Assembly: GCA_021792395.1 (NCBI GenBank)
Contig: JAJYUR010000001.1
Coordinates: 5,742 to 61,594, forward strand
Source of the DNA: Microcaldota archaeon
Lineage (GTDB): Archaea; Micrarchaeota; Micrarchaeia; Micrarchaeales; Micrarchaeaceae
Length of the DNA stretch: 55,853 nucleotides
Direction: 5' to 3'
In this document: one piece after another, positions 34,618 through 44,288 of the stretch
Layout of the letters: every line of letters starts with the position of its first letter
Position numbering within the stretch: the first letter of the stretch is position 1
Program-made: the position numbers and the translations under genes
Notes under the pieces: model-generated
Databases searched by the model: none
Told to the model about the DNA's origin: nothing
The model's input: the letters and a program-made list of their open reading frames with translations, nothing else

Positions 34618-37023
34618 TCAGTCGAGCCCGAATCTCCTGAATAGGCGTGTCTTCACCATATCTATCAAGAACATGAATGCTATAGCTACGCCTATTATCG
34701 ATATTATTGCATAGCCGCTTATGCTCTTCATGAGCAATCCCGACGCTGCAAACGCTATGCCTATGCCCATGCCCAAAACTGATGATAATAAAAGCGGTGT
34801 GCTGGGTCTTGAATCCCAGAACCTTACTTTAGATCGTATGTTGTAAACCGTCAGGTTATCGCCAATGTTGAACATTAGGAATGCGGCTGTTTGGAATTCA
34901 GGGACTGTAAATTTGAATATGCCGAGCCCTAATGGCACCAGCACCAACGCTTCTACCATCAATATAATTCCCATTATTGCCGAGCTTATTATTATGGGGC
35001 GAATCTTCCAGGCGTTGGGTTTCTTAGAATACATTTCATTATCGGTTGAGAGGGCTATGTTAACTATATCGTTGGTAAATATCAGCAGTATAAGCAGGAA
35101 GGGCGTTATCGGTATAAACTTGAAAAGCACGAATACTATAGCTATAAAGCCTATAATTTGAAAAACCTTGACTACTTTTACCATAGCATATGTAGCCATG
35201 CGCTGGAATATCCTTCTGCTTTCCTTTACTGCATCGACTATAACTTCTATGCCGTTTTTTGTAAGGACCAGTGATGCTGCGCTCTTCGCTACGTCCGTAG
35301 CACTTGACACAGCTATCCCAACCTCTGCCTGCTTCAATGCAGGGGCGTCGTTAACGCCGTCGCCAGTCATGCCCACTATGTGCCCGCTTTTCTGCAGCGC
35401 TTTTACTATAGTATACTTGTCTTCAGGGTATACATCTGCAAACCCGCCTGCTTTTATTATGCGCTTTGAGAGCATGCTCTCGTTTTTGTTATCCTTTGCG
35501 CGTATGTCTATTATATCGCCGTGAAGATCCACTTCACGTGCTATCTCATTGGCAACGGCAATATTATCGCCGGTAATCATCTTGGCCGATACCCCAAGTG
35601 CATTTAATTCATCTATAAGCTGCTTCGCGTCCTGGCGAGGTATGTCGTAAAGGGCCAAAAGCCCGATAAACGTCCATTTGCTTTGTGGAGATTTCCTAAT
35701 TGCTATTGCAAGAGTCCTAAAGCCTTCAGAAGCAAATTTCTCGACCTTCGCCTGCAATTTGGAGTGCAGTCCCTTGTCCATCGCACACATGCCCATAATC
35801 ACATGTGCAGCTCCTTTAGTTACATAATAGCGCTTTTTACCAGAGATTACAAGGGCTTCAGTCCTTTTTGATGAAGGGTCGAATGGCATGAAATTAAGCT
35901 GTCTTCCGGTTTTTATCCCTATCGGCTTAACGTAATTTATTATCGCATTGTCTATCGGATCGTTGTCATCGGCCCTTGACGCCTCGGATGCAAATTCCAA
36001 TACTTCGTTGTTCTTGTATTTCAACGAGAATATCTCCTTTACAGATATCTCATTCTTCGTTATGGTTCCGGTCTTATCCATGCATATGACGTTCATGTTA
36101 GAGGTATCTTCTATTGCCTCAAGCTTAGTTACCAGCACCGACTTCTTTGCAAGCTTTTCCGTCCCAAGTGCCATGGAAACGGTAAACGCAGCTGAAAGGG
36201 CAACTGGCACAGATGCAATGAACATAACAAGCAGGAACGGGAGCAGTATAGCAATGCTCTCATGAACCTCTAGGATGCCATAGGCAAACATTATGGCTAT
36301 TACAATGATATCACCAATTACTAGGTATTTGACTATGTCCATTATTGCAGCTTCTAGATGCGATTTAGGCTTGGCGTTCTCAACGAGCCTTGCTGTCCTT
36401 CCGTAGAATGTATTATATCCTGTGCCTATCACTATCCCTATACCTTCCCCTTTTTTAACCGTTGACCCGCTGTACGCCAATTCGCCTTGCTGCTTCTGTA
36501 CTGGAAGTGCCTCTCCGGTAAGTATTGATTCGTCTACCTGCAGCATATCCGCATCAATCAGCTTCAAGTCGGCCGGCATTATCTCGCCAAGCTTGAAGTG
36601 CACAATGTCCCCGGGCACGATTAAGCGCGACTGCAGCTGCATCATCTTCCCCGCGCGCTTTACTGTTGATATCTTCGCAAGCATCTCCTTTAGTGCATCT
36701 ACAGAGCGGTCTGCACGGTATTCCTCAAAAAATCCGATCAGTGCATTGAATACAAGCAATATCAATATGATATAAAAATCATCATAGTGCTTTAGTACAA
36801 GCGATATGGCAATTATTGCCCAAAGGAGGAGTTGAACTGAACCATAGAACTTTTTTATGAAAAGCAGGTAGTAATTTCTTTGTTTTCCGATTATCTCGTT
36901 GTATCCATACTTTTCAAGCCTTTTTGATGCTTCCTGTTCTGACAGCCCATTTTTTCCAGAAGAAAGCTTTTCTATCGTTTCATCGATACTGTAGTCCTTG
37001 AATGTGTCGTCCATATACTTCAA
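34618..37023 (-). CDS. Plasma-membrane type proton-efflux P-type ATPase
   Basis: 801 residues with the type IIIA layout: N-terminal segment like the cation ATPase N domain, two helices, actuator domain with LTGE (168-171), helices 3-4 with a central Pro (ASVPVAL), phosphorylation motif DKTGT (Asp316) and hinge TGDGVNDAPALK, then about six C-terminal helices. DMLQVDESILTGEALPV and VMFIASVPVALSAAFTVSMALG resemble proton pumps of fungi, plants and Thermoplasma. It would extrude protons, in keeping with life in acid. ATG 37023 is used; MDDTF at 37014 is an alternative. Ion specificity is inferred from resemblance. Confidence 0.88.
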   Translation of the reverse strand: MKYMDDTFKDYSIDETIEKLSSGKNGLSEQEASKRLEKYGYNEIIGKQRNYYLLFIKKFYGSVQLLLWAIIAISLVLKHYDDFYIILILLVFNALIGFFEEYRADRSVDALKEMLAKISTVKRAGKMMQLQSRLIVPGDIVHFKLGEIMPADLKLIDADMLQVDESILTGEALPVQKQQGELAYSGSTVKKGEGIGIVIGTGYNTFYGRTARLVENAKPKSHLEAAIMDIVKYLVIGDIIVIAIMFAYGILEVHESIAILLPFLLVMFIASVPVALSAAFTVSMALGTEKLAKKSVLVTKLEAIEDTSNMNVICMDKTGTITKNEISVKEIFSLKYKNNEVLEFASEASRADDNDPIDNAIINYVKPIGIKTGRQLNFMPFDPSSKRTEALVISGKKRYYVTKGAAHVIMGMCAMDKGLHSKLQAKVEKFASEGFRTLAIAIRKSPQSKWTFIGLLALYDIPRQDAKQLIDELNALGVSAKMITGDNIAVANEIAREVDLHGDIIDIRAKDNKNESMLSKRIIKAGGFADVYPEDKYTIVKALQKSGHIVGMTGDGVNDAPALKQAEVGIAVSSATDVAKSAASLVLTKNGIEVIVDAVKESRRIFQRMATYAMVKVVKVFQIIGFIAIVFVLFKFIPITPFLLILLIFTNDIVNIALSTDNEMYSKKPNAWKIRPIIISSAIMGIILMVEALVLVPLGLGIFKFTVPEFQTAAFLMFNIGDNLTVYNIRSKVRFWDSRPSTPLLLSSVLGMGIGIAFAASGLLMKSISGYAIISIIGVAIAFMFLIDMVKTRLFRRFGLD

Positions 37024-37055
37024 TTACTTAATCAACATATAAAAAGACAAACCCA

Positions 37056-38423
37056 TCATGCAGACCGGCTCTTTCCGAATGTTCTTACCTTGCTGCGCTT
37101 AGGTATTCTTATACTGACCCTAGAGAACATCTCTTTGTATAGCGAATGCCTCATTACATAATATATTGAACTGGCTGCAATTATGCCGAATGCTATGGCG
37201 AGGCCATACAGCCTTATGTATGCCAATATAAGCAATATGCTTGCTACGCCCAGTACAGGTATGGCGCCAAAGTATCTTCTTCTCCTTAAAGGAGCAGGTG
37301 CACTTCCGGCGCCTTCTTGCACCTCTTTTGGAAGATTGCGCCATAGATTGAATGCAGCTATGTTTATTATCAGGTATGATACCAGTATAGAGGCATTAGC
37401 AGCTTCAACTATGTTCCCAAAAGAGACAAAAAGTATAAACACTATGCCCAAAAGCGATGATATGATTATTGAATTTATAGGTGTGGAAAACCGGTCTAAT
37501 CTTGAAAGCATTTTAGGAAGCTCTAAGTCCCTACCCATTGCATAGAAGACGCGAGACGTCCCCAATATGCCGGTAAGCATGACTCCTGCAGTTGCCACGA
37601 TGCCACCTATAGCTATTATCAAATCAAGTATATTGTTGTGTATCGATGCTATTGCAGTAGATAATGGAGCCGCAGATGTGGCAAGACTGGCATATGGAAC
37701 AAGACCCAGAGCCACTATTGCTACCGCTATGTACAATACTGTCGATATAATTATTGATATTATTATTGCCTTAGGTATTGTCTTCTCTGGATCGACCACC
37801 TCATCGCTTATGGTAGTTACCCTTGAGAATCCAGTAAAAGCAAAAAATATTAACGCCGCCCCGGTAAGCAGACCACTTGTACCGTATGGGAGCACATATG
37901 CAAAATTTGATGGCTTGAAATAAAACATACCTATGATAACAAATGTTATAAGGATGAATATATTTATTATGACCAGCCCAGTTATGGTCTTTGCAGAGTT
38001 CTTTACCCCGAATATGTTGATTAGCATGAATATAAGTATGGAAGTTATGGCGAAATATGGCAAAGGTATCGATGCATGGGTTAAGACGTTTATATAGCTT
38101 CCCAGGCTGAGCGAGACTGCAGCTATTGCTATTATGTTGCCGAACGTCCATGCCAATCCAGCTATTACGCCGGCAGATGGCATCAATGCCACCCTGGCGT
38201 ATTCGTATGTGCCTCCCTCTTTTGCCACATGACTGGCAATTTCTGAGAAGCTCAGACCAGTGAAAATCGCCACTATAGCCGATATAATAATCGAAATTAT
38301 TATAGCAGGACCTGCAGCACCTATTGCGATGCCTATTATTACAAATATGCCTGCACCTATGATGGCGCCGAGGTTTATCATTATAGCATCGGTCAACGTT
38401 ATTGCGCGCTTGAGTTCATACAT
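37056..38423 (-). CDS. Amino acid permease, APC superfamily
   Basis: 455 residues with 12 predicted helices. The N-terminal GAIIGAGIFVIIG motif of helix 1 and the FFAFTGFSRVTTISDEVVDPEKTIPKA segment around helix 6 (an FxGFExxxxxxEE-type motif) are characteristic. The conserved loop PIP/PR-like KKAL is partly replaced. The substrate is unknown. It lies between the H+-ATPase and csaA genes on the same strand; such permeases are usually proton-coupled. Family secure. Confidence 0.9.
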   Translation of the reverse strand: MYELKRAITLTDAIMINLGAIIGAGIFVIIGIAIGAAGPAIIISIIISAIVAIFTGLSFSEIASHVAKEGGTYEYARVALMPSAGVIAGLAWTFGNIIAIAAVSLSLGSYINVLTHASIPLPYFAITSILIFMLINIFGVKNSAKTITGLVIINIFILITFVIIGMFYFKPSNFAYVLPYGTSGLLTGAALIFFAFTGFSRVTTISDEVVDPEKTIPKAIIISIIISTVLYIAVAIVALGLVPYASLATSAAPLSTAIASIHNNILDLIIAIGGIVATAGVMLTGILGTSRVFYAMGRDLELPKMLSRLDRFSTPINSIIISSLLGIVFILFVSFGNIVEAANASILVSYLIINIAAFNLWRNLPKEVQEGAGSAPAPLRRRRYFGAIPVLGVASILLILAYIRLYGLAIAFGIIAASSIYYVMRHSLYKEMFSRVSIRIPKRSKVRTFGKSRSA

Positions 38424-38431
38424 TTTTACAA

Positions 38432-38767
38432 CTACCCTATTTTAGCGCCCTTGACTTGCTCTGCACTGCCATCAACCGACAGCAGCTGCACGCCATTTTC
38501 GGTCAATGCACCCATGACCAAAACCTCTGATATGAAATTGGCAATCTGCATAGGCTTCAGATTCACCACCGCGATGACCTTTCTACCGATTAGTTCGTCT
38601 ACGCCGTAATTCAATATCTGCGCAGAAGAATTTTTAATGCCTATCGGCTCGCCGAAATCTATGCTTAGCTTGTATGCAGGTTTTCTGGCTTCATGAAATT
38701 CGTTTGCCTCCACTATCATGCCTACGCGCATATCGAGTTTCTGAAAATCTTCTATTGAAATGTACAA
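38432..38767 (-). CDS. csaA: CsaA-like tRNA-binding OB-fold protein
   Basis: 111 residues, the size of free-standing CsaA/Trbp111. The sequence LDMRVGMIVEANEFHEARKPAYKLSID, then KNSSAQI and VVNLKPMQIANFISEVLVMGA, shows the EMAP-II/CsaA signature and SEVLVMGA motif. It binds tRNA as a dimer; a chaperone role was claimed for bacterial CsaA. TATA-like TTTATATACCGG just upstream implies a leaderless mRNA. It begins the minus-strand run csaA, permease, H+-ATPase. Confidence 0.93.
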   Translation of the reverse strand: MYISIEDFQKLDMRVGMIVEANEFHEARKPAYKLSIDFGEPIGIKNSSAQILNYGVDELIGRKVIAVVNLKPMQIANFISEVLVMGALTENGVQLLSVDGSAEQVKGAKIG

Positions 38768-38779
38768 TGGCTCACCGGT

Positions 38780-38815
38780 ATATAAATTTGAAAAGAAACC
38801 TTTTATATATTATAA
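38780..38815. promoter_or_regulatory. Divergent promoters of csaA and the KH-protein gene
   Basis: GGTATATAAATTTG (38779-38792) serves csaA; CTTTTATATATTATAA (about 38799-38814) serves the KH gene, whose leader carries the small hairpin ACGCA-TTC-TGCGT (38843-38855) and a ribosome-binding GAGG seven bases before ATG. Confidence 0.45.
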
Positions 38816-38872
38816 CATAATGATTTACTTGCACTGACCAACGCATTCTGCGTTTTTAATCGAGGAAATACC

Positions 38873-39388
38873 ATGCAAGAACTTTACATACCAATGGAAA
38901 GGCTCGCCATATTGAAAGAGAGAACGAATATGTTGGCAGGGCTGGAAAAATCGCTTAGATGCAAGATCAACATAGACATACATGGAGGGATAGGCATAGA
39001 AGGCGAAGCATTTGAAGAATACCTGGCGCGAAACGTGCTTTACGCGTTCGGGCGCGGCTTCGACATTAAATCAGCAGAGCTTCTGCTGGACGAAAATTAT
39101 TACTTTTCCCATATTAACATAACGGATTACGCCAACAGCAAAAACAGGATAAAGATTATCAAGGCTAGACTCATAGGCAGCGAGGGGAGGGCAAAAAAGT
39201 ACATAGAAACGGTTAGCTCTGCCAAGGTTAGCATTTATGGCGATACGGTAAGTTTCATAGGCAGTATGGAGCAGATTAAGGAGGCTACAGCCGCAGTAAA
39301 AACCATAATAGAGGGCGGCTCGCACAAACTCGCATACAGGAGAATGGAGGCAACCCACAGAAAAAATAAAACAGATATTTTTGCGTGA
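38873..39388 (+). CDS. Archaeal KH-domain RNA-binding protein (Dim2/Pno1-like)
   Basis: 171 residues with two KH-like halves. The start QELYIPMERLAILKER, followed by a degenerate first KH unit, and the second unit with IIKARLIGSEGRAKKYIETVSSAKVSIYGDTVSFIG (GxxG-like loop GSEGRA) match the universally conserved archaeal homologues of the ribosome assembly factor Dim2/Pno1. Expected role is small-subunit rRNA maturation. A GAGG ribosome-binding site lies seven bases upstream of ATG. The gene sits four bases before top6B, so they are cotranscribed. Confidence 0.9.
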   Translation: MQELYIPMERLAILKERTNMLAGLEKSLRCKINIDIHGGIGIEGEAFEEYLARNVLYAFGRGFDIKSAELLLDENYYFSHINITDYANSKNRIKIIKARLIGSEGRAKKYIETVSSAKVSIYGDTVSFIGSMEQIKEATAAVKTIIEGGSHKLAYRRMEATHRKNKTDIFA

Positions 39389-39392
39389 TCCT

Positions 39393-41000
39393 ATGGCAGA
39401 GGCGAAAAAAGCGGACGAGATGTTCAAGGAGTTCAAGGAACATTCTATCTCCGAATTTTTCAAAAAGAACAAGCAGATGCTGGGATATGCAGGGATGGTC
39501 AGATCGCTTGTTACAGTGATTCACGAATACGTGACGAATTCCCTTGATGCATGCGAAGAGGCAGGAATACTCCCGTTTATAAACATACGCATAAGCAATA
39601 TAGGCGAAAATAAATACAGCGTTGCTGTTTCGGATAATGGACCTGGGATACCGAAAAAATATATAGGCAAAGCCCTGGCTACCATCCTTGCCGGAACAAA
39701 ATTCCACAGATATATGCAGCAAAGGGGCCAGCAGGGCATTGGGGCATCTGGATGCACGTTATTCTCACAGATGACCACAGGAAAGCAGATAAAGGTCAAA
39801 TCGGTAACAGGGAATGCGGAGAGGTATTCGTGCAGCATATCGATAGACACGGTGCAGAACAAGCCGGTAATCTCGGATTATAAGGATATCGAAGAGAGCA
39901 GCACAGGGCTTAGCATAGAAGCAGAGTTTGCAACTGTAAAATATGAGAATAGCGACCATGGTGTATATGAATACCTTAAAAGGACCGCGCTAGCCAATCC
40001 GCACACGGAGATAAGGTTTGTTGATCCTGATAATAAGGAGTACACGTTTATACGCGCGGTTGATGAAATCCCAAAAAGGCCAAAGCCTACAAAGCCTCAT
40101 CCGCTCGGAATATCCGTTAACGATCTTATAGAATTCGCACACAAATCCGAAAGCAGGAAGATTTCTGGATTTCTCGAAGATACTTTTGCAAGGGTAAGCA
40201 GTGCAAAGGTGAATGAGCTGGGTGCACTTACTGGATTGGACATGAAAAAAGACCCGCGAAAACTCGAATGGGACGATGCAGAACGAATGGTCAAAGGTTT
40301 CAAGCAGGTCAAATGGGTAGCTCCAGAGACCAGCATCATAAGCCCGATCGGCGAGGACCAGATTAGGGTTGCCATGAAGAACATATTGAATCCAGATTTC
40401 ATAAATGTTGTAGAGAGGAAGCCGTCGGTTTTCTACGGGGGGATACCGTTTGTAGTAGAAGCGGCAATATCATTCGGGGGCAATTCTGGCAAGAAACTAG
40501 GCGATGAAGAGTATTCTGGCAGCATTCTAAGGTTTGCAAACCGGGTGCCGCTGCTTTTTGACAGCGGAAGCTGTGCCATAACGCAGGCTGTACGCAGCAT
40601 ACAGTGGAAAAGGTATGGGATAGACATAGAAAACCAGCCAGTCAGCGTATTCGTCAATGTCTCTTCAGTATACATTCCATATTCGGGGGTGGGCAAGGAG
40701 GCGATTGCAAGCACAGATGAGATAATAGATGAAATAAAGCTTGCCCTCATGGATGCAGCTAGGGGAATGCAGCGATACATACGCGGGAAACAGCAATTCA
40801 ACGTAGAGACCAATAAATACAAGACAATAATGCGTTATGCTAAAAGGCTTTCAAAGGACCTTAATGAACTGACCAGTGAAGAAGAAACATCGATAGAGAA
40901 AAGCATCTCAACGCTGGTGGCAAGGCATTATCCGAAAGCCACGGAAAAGGGCGAAACAGACGGACAGCCAGAGGAGGAGGCAGACCAATCAGGCAAATAG
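39393..41000 (+). CDS. top6B: DNA topoisomerase VI subunit B
   Basis: 535 residues from ATG 39393. GHKL ATPase motifs: HEYVTNSLDACEEA (catalytic Glu), SDNGPGIP and RGQQGIGASGC. A short H2TH-like part (about 215-300) and the transducer domain with conserved Lys complete the protein. It is the ATPase half of the heterotetramer that passes DNA duplexes through each other; subunit A is not in this window, whereas it is often adjacent. A TTG at 39381 is an alternative start but overlaps the KH gene. Identification is secure. Confidence 0.96.
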   Translation: MAEAKKADEMFKEFKEHSISEFFKKNKQMLGYAGMVRSLVTVIHEYVTNSLDACEEAGILPFINIRISNIGENKYSVAVSDNGPGIPKKYIGKALATILAGTKFHRYMQQRGQQGIGASGCTLFSQMTTGKQIKVKSVTGNAERYSCSISIDTVQNKPVISDYKDIEESSTGLSIEAEFATVKYENSDHGVYEYLKRTALANPHTEIRFVDPDNKEYTFIRAVDEIPKRPKPTKPHPLGISVNDLIEFAHKSESRKISGFLEDTFARVSSAKVNELGALTGLDMKKDPRKLEWDDAERMVKGFKQVKWVAPETSIISPIGEDQIRVAMKNILNPDFINVVERKPSVFYGGIPFVVEAAISFGGNSGKKLGDEEYSGSILRFANRVPLLFDSGSCAITQAVRSIQWKRYGIDIENQPVSVFVNVSSVYIPYSGVGKEAIASTDEIIDEIKLALMDAARGMQRYIRGKQQFNVETNKYKTIMRYAKRLSKDLNELTSEEETSIEKSISTLVARHYPKATEKGETDGQPEEEADQSGK

Positions 41001-41047
41001 GCATTGCGGCTTTGTACTTTGCATGGCGCTACTGCATTTTACGCTCA

Positions 41048-43405
41048 TTATACCCTTATGTCATCAGGGTTGTCTACGTTTATGAGCCTTATCATTCCAG
41101 CAGATATATAGAGTTTCAACTGCTCCACATCTGGGGAGACATTGCTGTAAAGCGAATCCTTGAATTCTTCCAATCGGTCTTCGTTAATGAATGCGATGTA
41201 GGTTATGGAATTTGAATATACCGGTATGTTCTTGAATCGGCTCGTAGGCGAGAATATAACGATGTATATCTTTTCCCCATGCGACGCTATAGTCATGTCT
41301 GCCACGGTGCTCGAATCAAGATCGCTGAATATCAGTGCATGCGAAACGAAATAAAGCCTCAGTTTCTTGAAAACAGCGAGGTACTCTATATCATGCTTGC
41401 TCGCGTCTATCCATGCCTTAGGCGCGTATAGGTCATCTATCGATGCCAATTCATTTTTTTCAACCAGCTGGCTCAGTATGACATCCACATTATTATATGT
41501 AAGGTTAATCGGCATATTGTTCTTCCTAAGATTCGTTGCAATCGCCATCCTCACCTCGTTTTTTGAGAGGGGCATATACTTCCAATGATAATATGAGTTG
41601 AGCTTGTCAAAGACGCCTATTACTTCGTTGGGCTTTAGCTTTATCGGTATCTTATCCTGCCTTGGCAGATTAGGCACGTCTATATAAAATTCGTCCCTGT
41701 TCGGCGCCCTCACCAGCGTAACCATCATCAATACTATTATTGCAACTACCGCAAGCTCTATGTATTGGCTGCTTATTTTTATGGCGGTCGATGGGCGCAC
41801 AAATACGTATGTAAAGTTCTTTGAAAGCATTGATATTGAGAATGTAGCATTGCCGTTTATCTTTGGCGATCCCGATGGCAGCGCATAATACAGCGTACCG
41901 TTGCTTATCACGCCCGAACTTTTGTATAGCCCATTTACTGATATTGAATAGTTCACGCCAGATATGGGCATGCCACCAGATGAGACGGCTATCCTATATA
42001 CGTTTGACGAAAAGTTTGCATTTGACATGGAAAGTTTTACGCTAGGCACTTGAAAAAGCGCCGCCGCATACTGCATATTTGAGAAGCTTTCCAGCCTTGC
42101 AATGTATTTCCCAGGGGGAAGCTGCAGTGTCAGGTATTTTAAAAAGGTGAAGTTGCCATATGCTGAAAAGAATTGCAGAGGCAGTGTCTCAATCATGCTC
42201 ATGTTGGCAGTATATATACTGAGATGCGGCTGTATGCTTATAGGTATAGACGACCTTGTAAATACTTCAAGCGTAGCCGGAGTAGACTGGCCAGGAATGA
42301 TATCCGAAGGAATCGATATTGACCCGTTTATGGAATAATCAGGAACATACAGATAATACTTGTATATGCTAGCATTGGTAAGATTATACGTCATATTGTT
42401 GTATAATGCAACACGCAGGTAACCTGAATTGAGCTTAGGCAACGACGTTGAATTGTACGCAAATTCTGTTTTATTCAATATTATGCCTATGTTTCCTGAT
42501 CTTTTTTGGTAATAGCCAACAGGTATTAACTGAGTGTCAGAAGCATATTTAGGTATCCAAAATTCCTGGGCGGCTGCCTTCGCTATGTCGCTGCCAGCTT
42601 CTGCCGGGCTTCTCCATGAATTAAGATAGTTTGAAAATGCTATTATTGAACCGTTGAAAATGTTTGCGTAAGAAGCAGTGCCGTATGTTCCCCCTGAAGT
42701 GAAACCAAATGTGGCATTGCTAAAATAAAACGTGCTTGTTTTAGGAAGCGATGTTGAAAAGGTAGAGAGGAATGGAAGGTTGTTCGAATTTGGTACAACA
42801 ACACCGCCCGGAAGAACAAGTCTTGAAAAGCTCTGTCCGACATAGATTATGCTTGTGCCGCGATTCAGCAAGTACTGCAGTATTGTTTCATTTGTGCCGT
42901 TTATGTACTCAAACATGTAAGATGGCATTAGTCCGTTGATTATTATGAGCAGCGAGTCATTATTTATTGATTGCAGGTCAGACTTTGAGAGTACTCCTAT
43001 CGATGACTCTGAATTTACTACGCCGTAAGATACTAGATCGTTTTCTATTGCGCTGGCTGCGGCAAACGAATTACCACAGTTGAAGCAGTCATTTGAATAA
43101 TTCAGCATATACACATTAGAGGGCGGCAGGGACGCTAGCAGCGATACGTTTAAAATCGCATATGGGACATTTGCAGCGTCGTAGAAGAGCAGCGAATACG
43201 GGAATACTGAGCTGTTCTGGTTATAGAATAGCATGTTCTGGGATATCATAGATGAATATAGGGCAGTAGTCACATTATGCTCGGCAGGAATAGGTGAAGG
43301 GCTTGATGATATATGGCGCAGCATAACTGCAAGATATCCGAATATTCCGATTAGCACTATGACCATTATCAGTGCCAATGCCAATATTTTTTTGAAGTTG
43401 ACCAC
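41048..43405 (-). CDS. Large two-helix envelope protein, last gene of the secretion-like cluster
   Basis: 785 residues. An N-terminal helix (about 7-30) anchors a very large outer domain (about 31-545) rich in Asn, Ser and Tyr with many N-x-S/T sequons. The first 200 outer residues have strand-helix alternation (NVYMLNYS, LLIIINGLMPSYM, SIIYVGQSFSRLVLPGG) that recalls a class I amidotransferase-like fold; the next 300 look like beta-sandwich domains. A second helix (about 546-566) leads to a cytoplasmic domain of about 215 residues containing a winged-helix-like part. It starts at GTG 43405, 15 bases after the 44-residue gene. No family is recognised; it may be a receptor or outer scaffold of the machine. 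Confidence 0.78.
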   Translation of the reverse strand: MVNFKKILALALIMVIVLIGIFGYLAVMLRHISSSPSPIPAEHNVTTALYSSMISQNMLFYNQNSSVFPYSLLFYDAANVPYAILNVSLLASLPPSNVYMLNYSNDCFNCGNSFAAASAIENDLVSYGVVNSESSIGVLSKSDLQSINNDSLLIIINGLMPSYMFEYINGTNETILQYLLNRGTSIIYVGQSFSRLVLPGGVVVPNSNNLPFLSTFSTSLPKTSTFYFSNATFGFTSGGTYGTASYANIFNGSIIAFSNYLNSWRSPAEAGSDIAKAAAQEFWIPKYASDTQLIPVGYYQKRSGNIGIILNKTEFAYNSTSLPKLNSGYLRVALYNNMTYNLTNASIYKYYLYVPDYSINGSISIPSDIIPGQSTPATLEVFTRSSIPISIQPHLSIYTANMSMIETLPLQFFSAYGNFTFLKYLTLQLPPGKYIARLESFSNMQYAAALFQVPSVKLSMSNANFSSNVYRIAVSSGGMPISGVNYSISVNGLYKSSGVISNGTLYYALPSGSPKINGNATFSISMLSKNFTYVFVRPSTAIKISSQYIELAVVAIIVLMMVTLVRAPNRDEFYIDVPNLPRQDKIPIKLKPNEVIGVFDKLNSYYHWKYMPLSKNEVRMAIATNLRKNNMPINLTYNNVDVILSQLVEKNELASIDDLYAPKAWIDASKHDIEYLAVFKKLRLYFVSHALIFSDLDSSTVADMTIASHGEKIYIVIFSPTSRFKNIPVYSNSITYIAFINEDRLEEFKDSLYSNVSPDVEQLKLYISAGMIRLINVDNPDDIRV

Positions 43406-43420
43406 TTACAGTGCACCGCA

Positions 43421-43555
43421 TCAATCTTTGTTTTTCCCGGCAAATACCCTGGCAAATAGCTTGGTCAGCATGTTCTGCCCGCCTCTGACATGCTTTAGCA
43501 CGGTATATATGCGGATGTATTTTACTCTCTTGTTTATTCTCACATTGTATATCAT
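43421..43555 (-). CDS. Possible 44-residue basic protein
   Basis: An ATG frame of 44 residues (start 43553-43555, stop TGA 43421-43423) fills the space between two cluster genes, four bases after the upstream stop. It is strongly basic (about 13 Lys/Arg) with an amphipathic end (MLTKLFARVFAGKNKD). Close spacing supports translation, but the frame is too short to be sure. Confidence 0.42.
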   Translation of the reverse strand: MIYNVRINKRVKYIRIYTVLKHVRGGQNMLTKLFARVFAGKNKD

Positions 43556-43559
43556 GCAG

Positions 43560-44288
43560 CTAACCCTTAAGCTCTATATAACTCATGGAAACCATCTTGT
43601 TCAGCATCTGCTCGACTCTAGGTATGGTTATTCTGTAGGTCTTTGCGAACTCAGCCAGGTCTATTGTATTGTTATGGGAATCTATCCATTCCTCAATCAT
43701 GACCATAAGGGATTCGTCGGAATACGTCTCAAGCTGCTTTAGCCTCTCTGTAAGTTCGTTATTCTGCGCACTGAGCTCCGTAGCTTGGGCAGTAAGGTTC
43801 TTGTTTGACGATGCAAGCTCTATGTTCAGCCTCTTGAGCTCCCTGTATTCATTGAATAATGAATCATAATTATTGAATAGCGCACTGTAGCTTTGCGATA
43901 GCGAGCCCATCAATTCATCTATCGATGAGTCTACATATTGGTATAATGACACGGGGTCAGGGGAGTAAAGGTCAGCCACAAGCGACAATACAGATAGTAG
44001 GTTCTTGACAACGTAGATGCGCCTCATCTTTTCGCTCGTGTCCAACGCTATTGAGTATTTGACTTCTATTGAGCCTGCATTAAATGTTATTATAAAGAAT
44101 AGGAATGGATTCTTTTGTATGTCCCTGCTTTCCACAGTAAGCAATACGAGGCTGTCGGGATTTATTTTTATGGAGAACATCTGCAGCGTGGAGAACCTGT
44201 TTGCCATTGCGGAAAAATCCCCCAGCAACGTCCCTTTTATGGAAAATTCTGAAATCTTTGGTTCTACAGTTCCTACATTTTCAACCAT
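43560..44288 (-). CDS. Coiled-coil protein with C-terminal winged helix
   Basis: 242 residues, soluble. Residues 1-120 form a beta-rich domain (SIKINPDSLVLLTVESRD, FLFFIITFNAGSIEVKYSI); about 125-190 is a coiled coil (LFNEYRELKRLNIELASSNK and following); the last 50 residues look like a winged helix (DLAEFAKTYRITIPRVEQML). GTGATAAA directly before ATG serves as ribosome-binding site, and a TATA-like CTTTTATAATTAAC about 65 bases upstream could be an internal promoter. Function is unknown; it may be a cytoplasmic regulator or adaptor of the secretion-like machine. Confidence 0.75.
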   Translation of the reverse strand: MVENVGTVEPKISEFSIKGTLLGDFSAMANRFSTLQMFSIKINPDSLVLLTVESRDIQKNPFLFFIITFNAGSIEVKYSIALDTSEKMRRIYVVKNLLSVLSLVADLYSPDPVSLYQYVDSSIDELMGSLSQSYSALFNNYDSLFNEYRELKRLNIELASSNKNLTAQATELSAQNNELTERLKQLETYSDESLMVMIEEWIDSHNNTIDLAEFAKTYRITIPRVEQMLNKMVSMSYIELKG

